A DNA stretch of 64,000 nt from Phyto melanocephala. Lineage: Eukaryota > Arthropoda > Insecta > Diptera > Rhinophoridae. A program made the translations under genes and the position numbers. The stretch covers positions 78,574,543 through 78,638,542 of the forward strand of contig OW799234.1 in NCBI GenBank assembly GCA_941918925.1, given 5' to 3'. The notes beneath the pieces are model-generated. The model was given only the letters and a program-made list of their open reading frames with translations, made no database searches and was not told the DNA's origin. Of this stretch, positions 45,266 through 57,168 are shown in pieces; position 1 is the first letter of the stretch; every line of letters begins with the position of its first letter.

Positions 45266-46528
45266 TTTTTACCCGCCACCAAAAAAATGGTGGGGGTATA
45301 TTCATTTTGTCATTCCGTTTGTAACACATCGAAATATCCATTTTGCACCCCATTAACTATAAATATTCTGAATATGTGTTTCATTTTATGACGACCTAGC
45401 TATGTCCATCCGTCTGTCCGTCTTTTGAGAGCACGACAGAGGTCGCACCGAAAAAGATAGGGGGCTCAAATTTTGCCAGAATATTTCTTATAGACAAGAT
45501 TTGTTTGATGTTGAAAATGGGCTCAATCGGAATATTAGGAAGAGAGTTATAGCTCGAAAAGCAAGAGTAGGTCGAAAAAACCGTGTCCTTCGATCATCGA
45601 ATAAAATGTAATTGTGTCCAAACGTATTAACGTAGAGCTATGAAACTTCGAATATATATTTCCTGAGTAAAAACAATATTTTTTCCCCGAAAATTGCTTA
45701 AATCTATGCATTAGGAAAGGAGTTATAGATTAAAATGTACGAAAATTTATACCGCGCAGTGTATTTTTCAGTATATTTAAAATTTAAAACCTAATAAAAC
45801 TGAGAAAATTAGATGTACGAATCTGAAATTTTGCAAACGTTGCTTTTTGGTCAAAGGCTTTGTTGTAAAAGAAAAAAAATGTGACACGCCCACTTTTACG
45901 TCCAACTCCCATATAACGGTTTATCTTAAATTCATATAATTTCTCTATGGACGAAGTTTTTGGAAGAATAAAGTACTATATTGAAATATCTACGTTAGAT
46001 TTATAAGTAAAAACTACATTGACACGCCCACTTTTCACGTTATCTACTGTCAATAAAATTTATATGCCTATAAAACCGACGAAATTAGAAATTAGAAATT
46101 AGAGTGAAATTTCGCAACAATATCTTTCTAGTCAAAGTCACTGTCATGCCTAAAACTTAGGTGACATGCCCACTTTAACGCCTACCTCCCATATAACGGT
46201 TTATCTTAATTCATGTAATTTTTCTATGGACAAAGTTTTTGGAAAACTAAAGGATTATATTGAAATATCTCAGTTTTATTTATCAGCAGAAACTATGTTG
46301 ACACGCCTACTTTAACGCCCACTTTCATTGAAAGACTAAATTTACGAAAACATTTTACTAGCATGTCAAAGTTATACAAAGAAAGTGATACATATTTAAG
46401 TATAAAGAGATTATTCCATAGCCATTACTGTTAACAACAAAATAATAAATTTTGTGCTATAAAAGTACATAAAATTGGTGGTGGGTATAAAAAATTCGGC
46501 ACATCCGAATATAGTGCTCTTACTTATT
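45266..46528 (+). mobile_element. long mini-me/DINE-like element, copy L4, without the nested MITE (1.26 kb)
   Basis: It starts TTTTTACCCGCCACC, has a worn core (GCACCCCATTAACTATAAAT), a short CCGTCTGTCCGTC, CACGCCCACTTTTACG units, and ends ATTCGGCACATCCGAATATA, GTGCTCTTACTTATT. Where L1, L2, L3 and L5 carry the mariner MITE, it reads CAAAGTTATACAAAGAAAGT, the uninterrupted site. Confidence 0.85.
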
Positions 46529-47074
46529 TATTATTAGAGTTAGAAAAATATATGCTTCATATTCATTCATTCATTTCATTTATCCATTGATATTCATAAA
46601 AAAATTTTGAAAATTTTATTACCGAAACCCTGTTAAAAGTGAAAAATTTAATGATTGATTGATTGATTCTTTACCCTCTTATAACCATTTTTCAAATAAT
46701 ATAACACAACAAAATATAAGCAATAATTGTTAAACGTCTGTTATTTCTAGCAAAAGTTTTTTAAAAGAATCCAAATATTGTCATTTCATTGTTTGATCTT
46801 TTTTCGTTATTATTTGTTTCACAAAAACCTGCAATCAAATCTAATTACAAAATAAAAATATTTCTTTAGAAAAACATACAATAAAATAGTTTTGTTATGT
46901 ATAAAGACAGAAAAATAAAGTATGATTTAAGTTTTTAAAAAGTACAAAAATATTATTAAAGTAATAAATAATAACAAGAAATATAGTATAATAAGTTACA
47001 TATACTATATACAATTCAACTATCTTGGTACTAGAAAAAGATAAAAATGGTTTTATTTAATATTAATTAATATA
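46529..47074. other. spacer, nothing recognised
   Basis: The only pattern is a short (TTGA)n run at about 46652-46668. Confidence 0.4.
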
Positions 47075-47590
47075 CACAGCCGTCGGCACAATTATTTTGA
47101 CAAGAGAAAAAAATCGCTTAAGTCTTTTTAGCTTTTAAAATGCTTTATTAAAAATGTTTGTTACTAACATATTGATAATTTGTTAAATAAACAAAATAAT
47201 AAATATTTTCCATATTAACTTAAAAAGTTTTGAAATAAATTCTGTATATTGGCAAAAGTATTTTGACAAAGGAAAATTGTAAAAAAACAATGCTTAATTT
47301 TTGTACAAATTTAAATTCCTGCACTATAATTATAAGTCTAAGTCTTGTTGTGCAAGGAAACAATAAATAAATAAATAAATAAAAAATATTGTAAAAAAGT
47401 AATGAAGTGGATTATGATTTAGTAGAAAGTAAAGCCTCCTTTGGCTTAAATGACTTTTTGAAACCGCCGTAATACAGAATCTACCAATGATTGAAGAAAT
47501 TTAGTAGGGACCTCGTTCTAAAGAGTGGTGACTTCAGATATGGTTTCTTGTCTGGTTTTTTACATCTTTATATCTTATTTATCCGAAGGG
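47075..47590 (-). pseudogene. Tc1-like transposon, 3' half with transposase C-terminus
   Basis: The end CACAGCCGTCGGCACAATTA follows TA; ATTATTTTGACAAGAGAAAA near the end and GTATTTTGACAAAGGAAAA at about 47257 are direct repeats inside the terminal region, the IR/DR layout of many Tc1-like elements. On the minus strand (47419-47570) a frame with two stops reads NEVPTKFLQSLVDSVLRRFQ then KVI, stop, AKGGFTFY, stop: the W..VP...L..LV.S...R...VI.AKGG...Y C-terminus of Tc1 transposases. The catalytic domain is missing. Confidence 0.8.
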
Positions 47591-48235
47591 TGGGTCAAAA
47601 ATCACCATGCGACTTAAATTTTTTTATTTTATTTATTGTTAAAATAAATAAATTTTAATAGATAATATAAAAAAAATGTGTAAATCCCATGCTGGCTATT
47701 AGTCCAACCTGAAAAAAGGTTGTAGGCTTCCCAACTTTGACAGTTATTTAATATTGGTAAAGCTAATTCTGTAGAATTCAATGTAATTTATTGAGTTTGT
47801 TTTATTAAACTACCGAGAGCTGATAAAGCGTTAAAAAAAAACGCGCAACTCAAAATAGGCGCTCTATTTCGGCAAAATTCCGCGAAACATGAGAATCACT
47901 AATTGTAGTGCGGTTTGACCCCTCTAGAACTTATCCTGTAGGATTTGTTGAAGTCACAGGTTTATAAGAATAAAAGGAAAATAAACCATTTTATTCAAAA
48001 ATATTTTCTTTATAGACAAGCAGCTGAGTTCTTTAAATTTAAAAAAAATTAATGAATTATTAATTGTACGAAAAATGTCTACAATATTTAAAACTATAAC
48101 TAGATTAAAAAATTTTTAAAATCAAAAATTAACATATTAATTAACATATATGTTGCAAAAGCTTATAGTACGTGCTGCTAAATATAATTAGATCTATTTT
48201 ACGATTGCTTTCTATAACGAGTTTTTCACTTGTCA
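47591..48235. other. spacer, nothing recognised
   Basis: No gene was found. The text at about 47740-47940 is somewhat richer in GC but has no family features. Confidence 0.4.
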
Positions 48236-48480
48236 AGGTTATACATATATGGCTTTGTGATCTAATTACCAGGAGAGTCGATTGTCTGTCCGTGTGTTAA
48301 AATTAACTTTTAAAAGTCCCCACATGTTGCTTAGATCTGTATGTATCACTTTTTTGGAAATATCCGGAAATGAATTGCTATTGAAACTCAGTACAATTGA
48401 CCCTTAACTTTCTGGAATATGCGCAAATAAGTATAACCGCATCTGTTTTTCCCATATTTTTCAAAACACGCTTAAGACAC
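48236..48480 (+). mobile_element. mini-me/DINE-like fragment S5
   Basis: GGAGAGTCGATTGTCTGTCC, TTAACTTTTAAAAGTCCCC, TTTGGAAATATCCGGAAATG and CTTTCTGGAATATGCGC follow the first half of the short family, much diverged; both ends are lost. Confidence 0.65.
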
Positions 48481-48486
48481 CAAAAT

Positions 48487-49415
48487 ATCGGGCCTTTCAA
48501 TAAGAGCGCTACAAAAGCTTTTTTAAATAAAACAAAAACTGTTTTGAATATCAATGAAATTCTTTATTCCTGTGAAAGTATATTCAATGCCATTATGTAT
48601 GGAACTCGATTTTTTGCCACCACTGCCACGCTTGCAGAAGTCCAGATGCTTAACCCAATTTTCGACAGTTTTCAAGCATAGATCTGGCGATACTACTGCA
48701 ATTTCACGTTCGATATTCGTACGAAGTTCATCAATCCGCGCTGGCTTGTTGGCATAGACCATAGACTTGACGTGGCCCCACAGGAAATAGTCTAACGGCG
48801 TCAAATCGCACGACCGAGGCGGCCAATCGACTGGACAATTTCGTGAAATAACACGTTCTCCAAACTTGGCTTCCAATAAATTGATTTTGACATTCGCTGT
48901 GTGGTTTGTGGCGCCGTCCTGTTGAAACCACACGTCCTCCAAGTCCATATCATCCAATTGGGGCAAAAAATATTCTGTTATCATTGAACAATACCGATTC
49001 CCATTCACAGCAACGTGCCGGTCTTGATCATCACGGAAGAAGTACGGCCCAATGACGCCGCCGGCCCATAAACCGCAGCAAACCGTAATTTTTTCGGGGT
49101 GCAATGATGACTCATGAAGTACGTGTGGATCGTTGTCTGACCAATAACTCATATTTTGCTTATTGACGAAGCCATTCAGCAAGAAATGAGAAATTACCAT
49201 AAATTGGATTTCGCGATCTTAACGTAAAGACCACTGACTCTGAAATTGGGTTGTAAATTTAAATAATTCGACTCGTTGTTGACTCGTATATTCTTCCATC
49301 ATGAAATGGGAAACCTTACTGAAGAAAAATGTTAAAAGAGCGACAAAAAATATGGCTTCGTTTGCTGTCCCTATCGGTCTACTTTTAAAGCGTGCCAGTT
49401 TAAAAACCCTTTAAA
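48487..49415 (-). mobile_element. DD41D (rosa-like) mariner element, internally deleted (0.93 kb)
   Basis: On the minus strand the element runs from AAGGGTTTTTAAACTGGCAC to the related inverted end near GGGCCTTTCAATAAGAGCGC. Between them is the transposase remnant 48523-49302. The ends are imperfect and the exact borders uncertain by a few bases. Confidence 0.7.
48523..49302 (-). pseudogene. DD41D mariner transposase, N-terminus deleted
   Basis: The start MMEEYTSQQRVE is followed within about 25 codons by the catalytic domain, so the whole paired helix-turn-helix region is deleted. A long open frame (49200-48523) then carries LNGFVNKQNMSYWSDNDPHV, HPEKITVCCGLWAGGVIGPY, WFQQDGATNHTA and PPRSCDLTPLDYFLWG. 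Between the D of QQDGA and the D of PLDY lie 41 residues, i.e. DD41D spacing, as described for rosa-type elements of tephritid flies. Where the family has SDEAHF before WLNGF, this copy reads VISHF, so the first catalytic aspartate is gone. Tail residues keep the family's LDFCKRGSGG. It cannot be active. Confidence 0.88.
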
Positions 49416-51114
49416 AGCAGTAGTCTTAAAAGCTATTTATTGCTGAGAAAATACGACAAATCGGTTAGAAACTGAGTGAGATATAAGCACAAAACTACAA
49501 ATATTTCGATGGTTTTCTTAAAACTTACAAATTCTGGACAACAGTATTTAAAACAAGAGTTGACTAGCAGAGTAAAAAAGTTTAAGATCCATAATGGCCG
49601 CCATTTCAAAATGATGTACAATATATATTTCTATATATGGGTAATATTTTATAAGTCAATATTAATATAGAAGTTAAGGACTTGACTAGTAGAATACAGT
49701 AAACTATTAAAAACTTCAAATACAGAATGGCGTTCGAAATGAAATGGTGGATATAAAGGTCAAATAAAGTAATAACGGCGTTGTCTCCTTTAACCCTTAA
49801 AAAATGAAGGTTGACTATTAGAATTCAAAATCAAAAATGGTGTATAACATTAAATGTAATATTTAGACTTAACTACGACGTGATAACTTGGTGGTGAATG
49901 GTGTTGGCAGATTCGTCACTTCGGAAATTAGTATTTTTTATTTATATTTGTATCATTTTTTCTTATCATCAAATAATTAAATCATATACCCGACTCAAAA
50001 TCCATTTGTTTAAGTGTCATTATCTATGTAATAATGTTAGTGATGATTTGATTTCTGCACATTTTTTTTCGCAAGGATGCCACTTGATTGTAACAGTATT
50101 TGATTGTCAGATCGCTAAAAATGAATCGAGCCATTAATTCGTTTTATAAATTAACACATACAATTATCAGTTGCATTTAATAAGCATTCAGTCACCAGTA
50201 AATAACTGTATTTTGCTTATTTTTTTGTAACTTAATATAAATAAACAGCTAAAAAGTTAAATTTTCATATGATTTTCTTTTTATAAAAATAAAAGATTTA
50301 AACATATCTGCTTCTGATTGTAAATGAACTCTCATTAAAAGGCGTTCTCAAATTTTCTACAGAATAACACATATCATTTGTATAACCCTTTGTATGCAAT
50401 CTCTATTTCTAAATGTGAATTGAATACACTTTATATCTTTTTGCTCTTATTTGCAATATTAGTTTAGCATGAATGGTCATAATATTGAAGGATTTTGTTT
50501 TTAATTTATTCACACACACATATACACTTACTTTTTTACATATGTTTTTTTATTATTAAATTTCTTAGATAAAAATATAGTAAACAACCACACAAACAGC
50601 TTACAAATGAAAAAACATTTAGGTACTTGTGATTTTATAGAAATGTTTTTATTATTTAATATAGGTTTATTAGATTTTTTTCCTAAGATTACATTAATTT
50701 AAATTAAATATTAGTTAACAAAGATTAAGCGAATTAATTTTATAAATTTTTTGTAAAATGAAGAACTGTAATATTTTACTAAATATATTAATAAGTAAGA
50801 AACAAATTTTTTATGAAATATTAGTTTAAACAATATATGAGTGTATTTAGATAAGATAGCTAGAATTTTTCGCTAGATTTTAATAGAAAAATCACTTGCT
50901 TTTTTAGATACAAAAATAGAAAGTAGAAGTATGCCAAGCTTATTAAATTTTCCAAACTTCTAAAGACTGCAAAAAAATTTCTTCTTAAATATACTAAAAA
51001 TAACAATAAATGAATTACTTTAAAAATTCACAGGCAGGCAGAGCATAAATAATTATCTCTTTTTCGACGAAGATTTTCATCTTCGTTGATGACTTAATTA
51101 AGCTTATTATTATA
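49416..51114. other. dpr intron, worn repeats only
   Basis: Between 49440 and 49870 phrases such as GTTGACTAGCAGAG, CTTGACTAGTAGAATACAGT and GGTTGACTATTAGAATTC recur with CAAAATGG, and echo 61.6 kb; this may be an old tandem-type repeat of a rolling-circle element. The rest shows nothing. Confidence 0.4.
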
Positions 51115-51734
51115 AAAGATGTCGTAGTAAGAATGCACTTTTTCATTTTGAAATAAAGACACGTATTCTTTGAGACAGTTGTGACTTTTTTTATTGGTTC
51201 CGATTAAGTATGAAATGCAACATACGTCAAATTGTTCATACGGCTCTGACAATAGGCCAATAAACCCATAATGCGTTGGATTTCGAATTGAAGCTCAGAA
51301 ATTGCTTCTAGTGTATTTGTATAACGTTAAGATTTCACAAAACCCCAATGAAATAAATTGCACAATATTAAATCGTATGATCTAAGTTGCCATATTTTGT
51401 ATAGATCTATGCTGTTCACTTGAGGCTACAAGAACTTTGTTTTCATGTGCCTATAACGAATGTCGTCATAGGAATTTCGGCCTTATCTTAAGAAAATTAA
51501 GGGACAATTAAACCGCCTGATAAAAATCCTCAACAGACAGTTACTTGTTGTGTGTGGATTTCTTTTCTATGGATCACATGAGGATTGTCTGATCTCCAAA
51601 TTCGGCAAATTTGTGTATTCGCGATGCCATTTAGATAGAAATGTGCTTCATTGGAGAAAATTATTTTTTTCGACAAATTGGCATAGAATTAACTTCGCTT
51701 GAATACTTTTTGAACAAATTGTGGGAGCCTTTCA

Positions 51735-52791
51735 GGGGGGGTGCTTTAATACCATGTGAGATAAGGCCATGATGGCTTTAATGCTCAATTGAATGGGAGA
51801 TAAAGCCATAATGGCCTTATTGCCCAATCATTGAGAGGTAAGGCCATATTTTAAATTTTGCGAAATGAGATAAAGCCAGAGATAAAGCCATATATTTTCA
51901 GAATATTGTTATAATTATTTTTATAATTAATTAATTTTTATTCTTGTGACGCACGCAGGAAAACTTTATTCAGCGAAGCCACCAGCCGCGTCCAACTGGA
52001 GGAGAAAACCCGTAAGCACGGCCGCAGGCCACCACGCGAAAAACTTTAGTATGCGAGGCCAGATTTCAATACTTAACTTTACTGTTTCCAAGAAAATATA
52101 TTTTGTTATTCTTGTGACGCACGCAGGAAAACTTTATTCAGCGAAGCCACCTGCCGCGTTCAGCTGAAGGAAAAACTTTAGTATGCGAATCCAGATTCCA
52201 ATAATAATAACATTCTGTAAAAAAATGTCTTCTCGGAGACACTAAAGTTAAGTATTGTAATCTGGCCTCGTATACTAAAGTTTTTCCGAGTGGCGGCCTG
52301 CGGCCGTGCTTACGGGTTTTCTTCTTCAGTTGAACGCGGCAGGTGGCTTCGCTGAATAAAGTTTTCCTGCGTGCGTCACAAGAATAAAAAAATGTCTTTT
52401 CCCGGAAATACTAAAGTAAAGTATTGGAATCTGGCTTCTCATACTAAAGTTTTTCAACATTGCGGCCTGAGGCCGTGCTTACGGGTTTTCTCCTCCAGTT
52501 GGACGCGGCAGGTGGCTTCGCTGAATAAAGTTTTCCTGCGTGCGTCACAAGAATAAAAATTAATTATTTATTTATAAAAATAAAAAAAGTATTAATCAAT
52601 GTAAAATGCAAAAGTTCTTCAAAGCTGAAATGAGAGATAAAGCCATTTTCTAATATTGCTAATGTGAGATAAGGCCATGATGGCTTTACCTCTCATTCAA
52701 ATTAAAAAAAAATAAAAAAGGTTTTATGTCTCTATTGAATGAGAGATAAAGCCATCATGGCCTTATCTCACATGGTATTAAAGCACCCACC
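51735..52791. mobile_element. GC-rich palindromic element with 8-bp target duplication (1.06 kb)
   Basis: The inverted ends match over about 40 bp: GGGTGCTTTAATACCATGTG, then AGATAAGGCCATGATGGCTT. The octamer GCCTTTCA flanks both sides (51727-51734, 52792-52799), and the interrupted mariner coding sequence continues across the insertion. Near both ends the 20-bp dyad TAARGCCATNATGGCYTTA occurs several times. The middle (51943-52557) is an inverted tandem array of four GC-rich units. It encodes no recognisable protein and I cannot place it in a superfamily; an 8-bp duplication suggests hAT-type mobilisation. Confidence 0.82.
51943..52557. repeat. inverted tandem array inside the GC-rich element
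   Basis: Two plus-oriented units (51943-52104; 52111-52215, shortened) and two minus-oriented units (52233-52390; 52391-52557) share CTTGTGACGCACGCAGGAAA, ACTTTATTCAGCGAAGCCAC, CCGTAAGCACGGCCGCAGGC and AACTTTAGTATGCGAGGCCA. GC content is far above the surroundings. Confidence 0.88.
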
Positions 52792-53750
52792 GCCTTTCAT
52801 GGTCTGCTGCCTTAAGCTCCTGAGTAAGCTAAATATTGTGTGCATGAAGTTAGAGGTCTTTTGTCAAATTTCGCTGCGTAGTATTTCGCGAAATTTCAAG
52901 TTTTTGAGAATGATGTCGAATTAGTGTTTTCGGGTTTTCGCAAAATTCTCGTTTACAAAAGCAATATTTTTAAGAGACCGACCTATACGTTGAAGCACAG
53001 TAGCCTTGCTGTCCATAACCTATCCAATATCCACAGATGTTTTGACAACTACTAGCATTATTGACACATTAGGTGTCAAAAGCGGTATCAGCATAACTTT
53101 CCAACATATGTGACAACTGGCATTACTCTTTTAATACACTAAATTCAAATAGTGCATTCTTTCTGAGACACCCTTTATTTTTCAATTAACGGTGATCTTG
53201 TAACAAAAGAAATTGTTAAAAAAATGTAAAATTGCTATATCTTTGATTGCACCGCAACTTTTTATATCACAATTTAAAGGAACAAGAACTTACCCTTTGC
53301 CCTTATTTCAGTTCTACTTTATGTACTCTAAGCAATTATTCTTAGTAACTTTCAACTTTTATCAGTGTCTTGATCTATTTATATATATTTATGAAGACAT
53401 TTGTTCGTTTGAAAGAAATACTTATATATGTATTTTCCTTTCTTTCGATTATTAAGTGCTAAATGTAACTCTAAGAAAAGGAAGTTTTTAATCATTCGTA
53501 GGATAAGTGAATATATATAAGACATGAAAGTAGATATAACTAGATAAATGTAGTTCTTCTTTATTGACACAGAAATATAACAGCTTTTTCAGAATCAAAA
53601 GAAAATAACTCTTTCAAAGTAATTTTATACTGGGTTGTTCTGGCTGGGTTGTTAGATATGTTTTGAACTTCATGTCGTATGAGTGATGTGTTGTAATAGT
53701 GATCATTGATTCACACGTATACGACATGTATATAAAATTTTTTTTCTTAA

Positions 53751-54135
53751 TATGTGACAGCGCATAGAGAAAGGGACCTAAGGGTAAAAACAGGTTTTGT
53801 TCAGGAGAGTCATTTTAAAGATTTAATGATTTTTCTATATTTTTAAATTGTCCATAAGGAAAAAAATTAATATTTTGTAGTTTCGTAAAATCAAGTTATT
53901 TTGTTAATTTAGTAGGGGAAAAAATGAAAATAAATAAATTTTACCGTTAGGTCCTTTTCTATTTGTGCTTAGACCGTCGACTTCACTTTTATAAAACGCG
54001 CATATCTCTGGGAGGAAACACTTTTGGGGCATGGGATCGGTCTCATTCGATGCTCAGATGTTGTTCACATTAAAAAAAAAGTGAAAATTGTTTTTTTTTT
54101 ACCCTTAGGTCCCTTTCTTTATGCGCTGTCACATA
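53751..54135. mobile_element. MITE family A, copy 2 (385 bp)
   Basis: The inverted ends TATGTGACAGCGCATAGAGA continue into AAGGGACCTAAGGGT; the interior (GGGCATGGGATCGGTCTCAT, ACTTTTATAAAACGCGCATA) is nearly the same as copy 1 at 5300-5683. Confidence 0.88.
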
Positions 54136-55023
54136 TGTTTCTACTTAAAGACATGCAAATTTTATTTAAGTATTCGTTTGTGTGTTTCCATAACAATGTA
54201 TTTCTGTTTGGTTTGTTTTCCGTACTGTTCACTTCTTTATTGATTAGATTGTGCTAAAATTAAATTCGTATTTTATTTATAACATGATTTACTTATGTAT
54301 GTGTTTGAGTTCTGAAGCATATGCATTGAGCTCTTAAATAGCTCAAAATCGAAATGAAAGAATTTTAAATGATTTACAAAAGGATTAACAAATTTTTAAA
54401 CTTTCCTTGTTGCATGATAGTTAAATTGATAATTACATGTTTAGTATTAGAGAAAAAAATTACTCAATAGATATTTTTCAATTTACCGAATAATCTTTTC
54501 TCCCAAACTTCACAAAAAATAATTTTACTTTACACATACATGGAAATTTTTTCAAAATTAACTTTAATTTAAAAAGAATCAATTAGATTTTTGCTTAATA
54601 AAGATTTAATTAAAAAATGTTTGCTTATTACTAATTGCAATTCCAAAAATTATTAAAAAAAAACTAATTTATATGCATGTAAAGAGACAATCGAAATTAA
54701 TTCGATATTAAATTTAAATTAAAAACCATTCTGTTTTTAAAATTACATCACATCCATACAAACATTTGTTCATATGTATTTATAATATTTACAATGAACA
54801 TTTACCTATAGGGTATTCAGTAATTATAGTTATCAAAAGCTAATTAATAGGTTAGTAAACGGGTAACTAAATGTTAACCAAACAAGTATATAATATGATA
54901 CTAAATGTATTGAATATAAAAAACAATATATTTTTGCGATTAAAACGATTTGCAATAAACTGTTATAAATTTGTAAGGGAATATTTTTTAATTAATCAAT
55001 AATAAAAAAAAAACAAATACAAA
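54136..55023. other. dpr intron, nothing recognised
   Basis: The sequence is AT-rich and has no coding or element landmarks. Confidence 0.4.
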
Positions 55024-55115
55024 TGGACAAAATGCTCGAAAATTGAGTTAATCGAATTCGTTCCTGCAAAAGAAGTCGTGGAGGCCATTTGAATGATGTT
55101 TTATTTAGAACTTAA
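55024..55115 (+). pseudogene. mariner transposase C-terminal scrap
   Basis: The frame MDKMLEN, stop, VNRIRSCKRSRGGHLNDVLF, RT, stop matches the mariner C-terminus (ML.N...R...C...RGGHL.D..F.T), with TGA where a tryptophan codon is usual. Upstream coding sequence is lost. Confidence 0.65.
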
Positions 55116-57168
55116 TTGTATCGATTGTACCTAACATTAAATAAAAAACTTATGAGTTTCCTTATCAATAAGTGTGTTTTTTTTAAAGAAATCATATCAC
55201 TCTCATTGGAAAACCGTCTACTAGTCAAGCTCTTTCATTTTGTGCTCAGTAAGTTTTAAGCTGGCTTGTCAGTTTTTTTTTAAGTTTTAAAGATTACGGC
55301 TTGTATTTGTTAGATTTTGACGTATTCAAAAATTAATTAGCAGATTAAGTTATTCATGTATTTTAAAACTATATTTATTTTAAAAATTTATTTTAGTCCA
55401 TAACTTAACCGATTATTCCTAAACTCATATCTACAAACAGTAGCAAACGCTCCTGTAATTTATTAATTAATTGATTTAATAAATAGTTCTGTTTATAAAA
55501 ATTGTTTCGTGATAGTTAAAAATTAAATATTAAAGAATTTCTTTCCTGAAGATGCTATACAAAGGAGTAGCGAAATATTGAATAGTAAATAAATCAATAA
55601 ATATTTATAAATACCTCGAGCTTGAAGAATCAATTAAAAATTTTATAAAATAAAGGTCAAATAAGAGCAATAAGAATTATATATTAATGTAATAATATAT
55701 TTAAAAAATTACTGCAAGTAAAATATTTATAAATGTATGAATAACTATTATTGTTATATTTGTAAATGTAATGTTCTTTTTTTTCTTAAATAGGCGAAAC
55801 AATTTGAAAAAGTTAACAAAAAATGGACGAAATGTAGATATTAAAATTTAAATTGTTTTATTTACATTAATAACATTATGCCCTTTGTTTGCTCACATAA
55901 TACTTAGAAAGTTATAGTGTGATTGTATTGAATTTCAATAGCGAATAATTCCTAGATATTCTCGAAGGTTTGGTACTAAAAATAGATCTATGCAGCATGT
56001 GAGAGCTTCTAAAAGTTGATTTCAACTAACACATGCAAGCAAATCAATTCTAAACCGATTCTCCTAGTCACTTGCTATGAGAAATACTTTGCTGGAGCGA
56101 AAATAAATATTGTAACGAAATGACATTATTATTATTGCTAAAACTTGGCACCACAGGTAATTAATAGTTTACAAGAGCATTTTTTTTCAATTTAAGTGAA
56201 TATTTTAAAATTATTCATGCATTGTAGAGGCCACATATTTTTAGTGCATGAACTTCCTGCCTCTTGTTATTACTTGTTAAAGGTAATGTTCTCGCGAAAT
56301 GTTTCTTTTCGTTTATCTTGTTATTACTTGTTAAAGGTAATGTTCTCGCGAAATATTTCCTTTCGTTTATCCACTATTTGCTACGCTGCATATAGCACTA
56401 CCCTATTTAGAACACATATTTGAAGTATACCCTATTATGCATAGTGAATCTGTTGTAATGTGTATTAAATATTCTGTGCATACATAAGCATTTAAAATTT
56501 ACAAATTGGTATAACAAATATTGTGTGTAAATATTGTATTTAACACACAAATCAAAAACAACATTGTTACAGTTAAGCAGAGATAAAGGGAATAAATCTA
56601 AAATTTATTTAACATGTACAAATAAATTTTCTTTTGTTTTGATATTTGAATCTCTTCAATGTACACAAGACTTACTTAAAGAAAAAAGTATTTTGGTTAT
56701 TCTACTAATAATAAATTTTATTTAATAACAAATTGTTTTCTCTTAATATAAAGTGAGTCGGTATTTGGTGCATACACATACACATATGTACATATGAATG
56801 TATGAAAATTTTAAAAAGTGCAAACAAATGTGTGTGTTATTGTGATAATGTATTAAATCAGAATTAGATTTTTGGTGTAAATGATCAAGTAAAAACATAA
56901 ATATTAAATTTTTTGTATCATTCATTGAAGTAATTATTTTTTGAGTTTTTTTACAAAAAAATTTTTTTTCAAAGTAAAAAAAAATCTGTAGAAGAGTTGA
57001 ATTTTAGATTTTTATTTCTTTAACAATTCATATTAAATTTTTTTGTTAAAAATAACAATAATTTATCATTTCTTTGCTAGAAAAATACCGATTATCCTAA
57101 TTTCTGAATATTACAAATATGTGAAACAGATTTTCCTAAATTTTTGTTCTGTTTACATTTATTCAATA
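55116..57168. other. dpr intron, scattered repeat scraps
   Basis: A decayed minus-strand fragment of the short mini-me/DINE family lies at about 55938-56085 (TTCTAAAAGTTGATTTCAAC and flanks). A 54-bp tandem duplication is at 56264-56371. The rest is AT-rich with nothing recognisable. Confidence 0.5.
56264..56371. repeat. 54-bp tandem duplication
   Basis: The unit TTGTTATTACTTGTTAAAGG... ending CGTTTATC occurs twice head to tail with two base differences. Confidence 0.9.

Larger units (their letters stand above)
51115..53175 (-). pseudogene. mariner element interrupted by a GC-rich palindromic element
   Basis: On the minus strand, sequence before the insertion (53020-52800) gives ISRNTTQRNL and LTQELKAADHER (the HTH linker region); after it (51726 downward) a frame reads KKIIFSNEAHFYLNGIANTQ, CRIWRSDNPHVIH and QQVTVC, then a stop and GFLSGGLIVP, ending in several stops. 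This is a mariner transposase in correct order across the insertion. The first catalytic residue reads N (FSNEAHF for FSDEAHF). Weak inverted ends share AGAATGCACT (about 53165 and 51127). Confidence 0.78.

Noticed and set aside
48397..48757. Plus-strand frames overlapping the DD41D transposase considered as genes.
   Set aside because: They are the complement of the transposase reading frame and its terminal repeat.
51943..52557. GC-rich stretch considered as bacterial contamination or rRNA-derived sequence.
   Set aside because: It is internal to an element with inverted ends and target duplication and consists of four copies of one unit in inverted tandem; no rRNA motif is recognisable.
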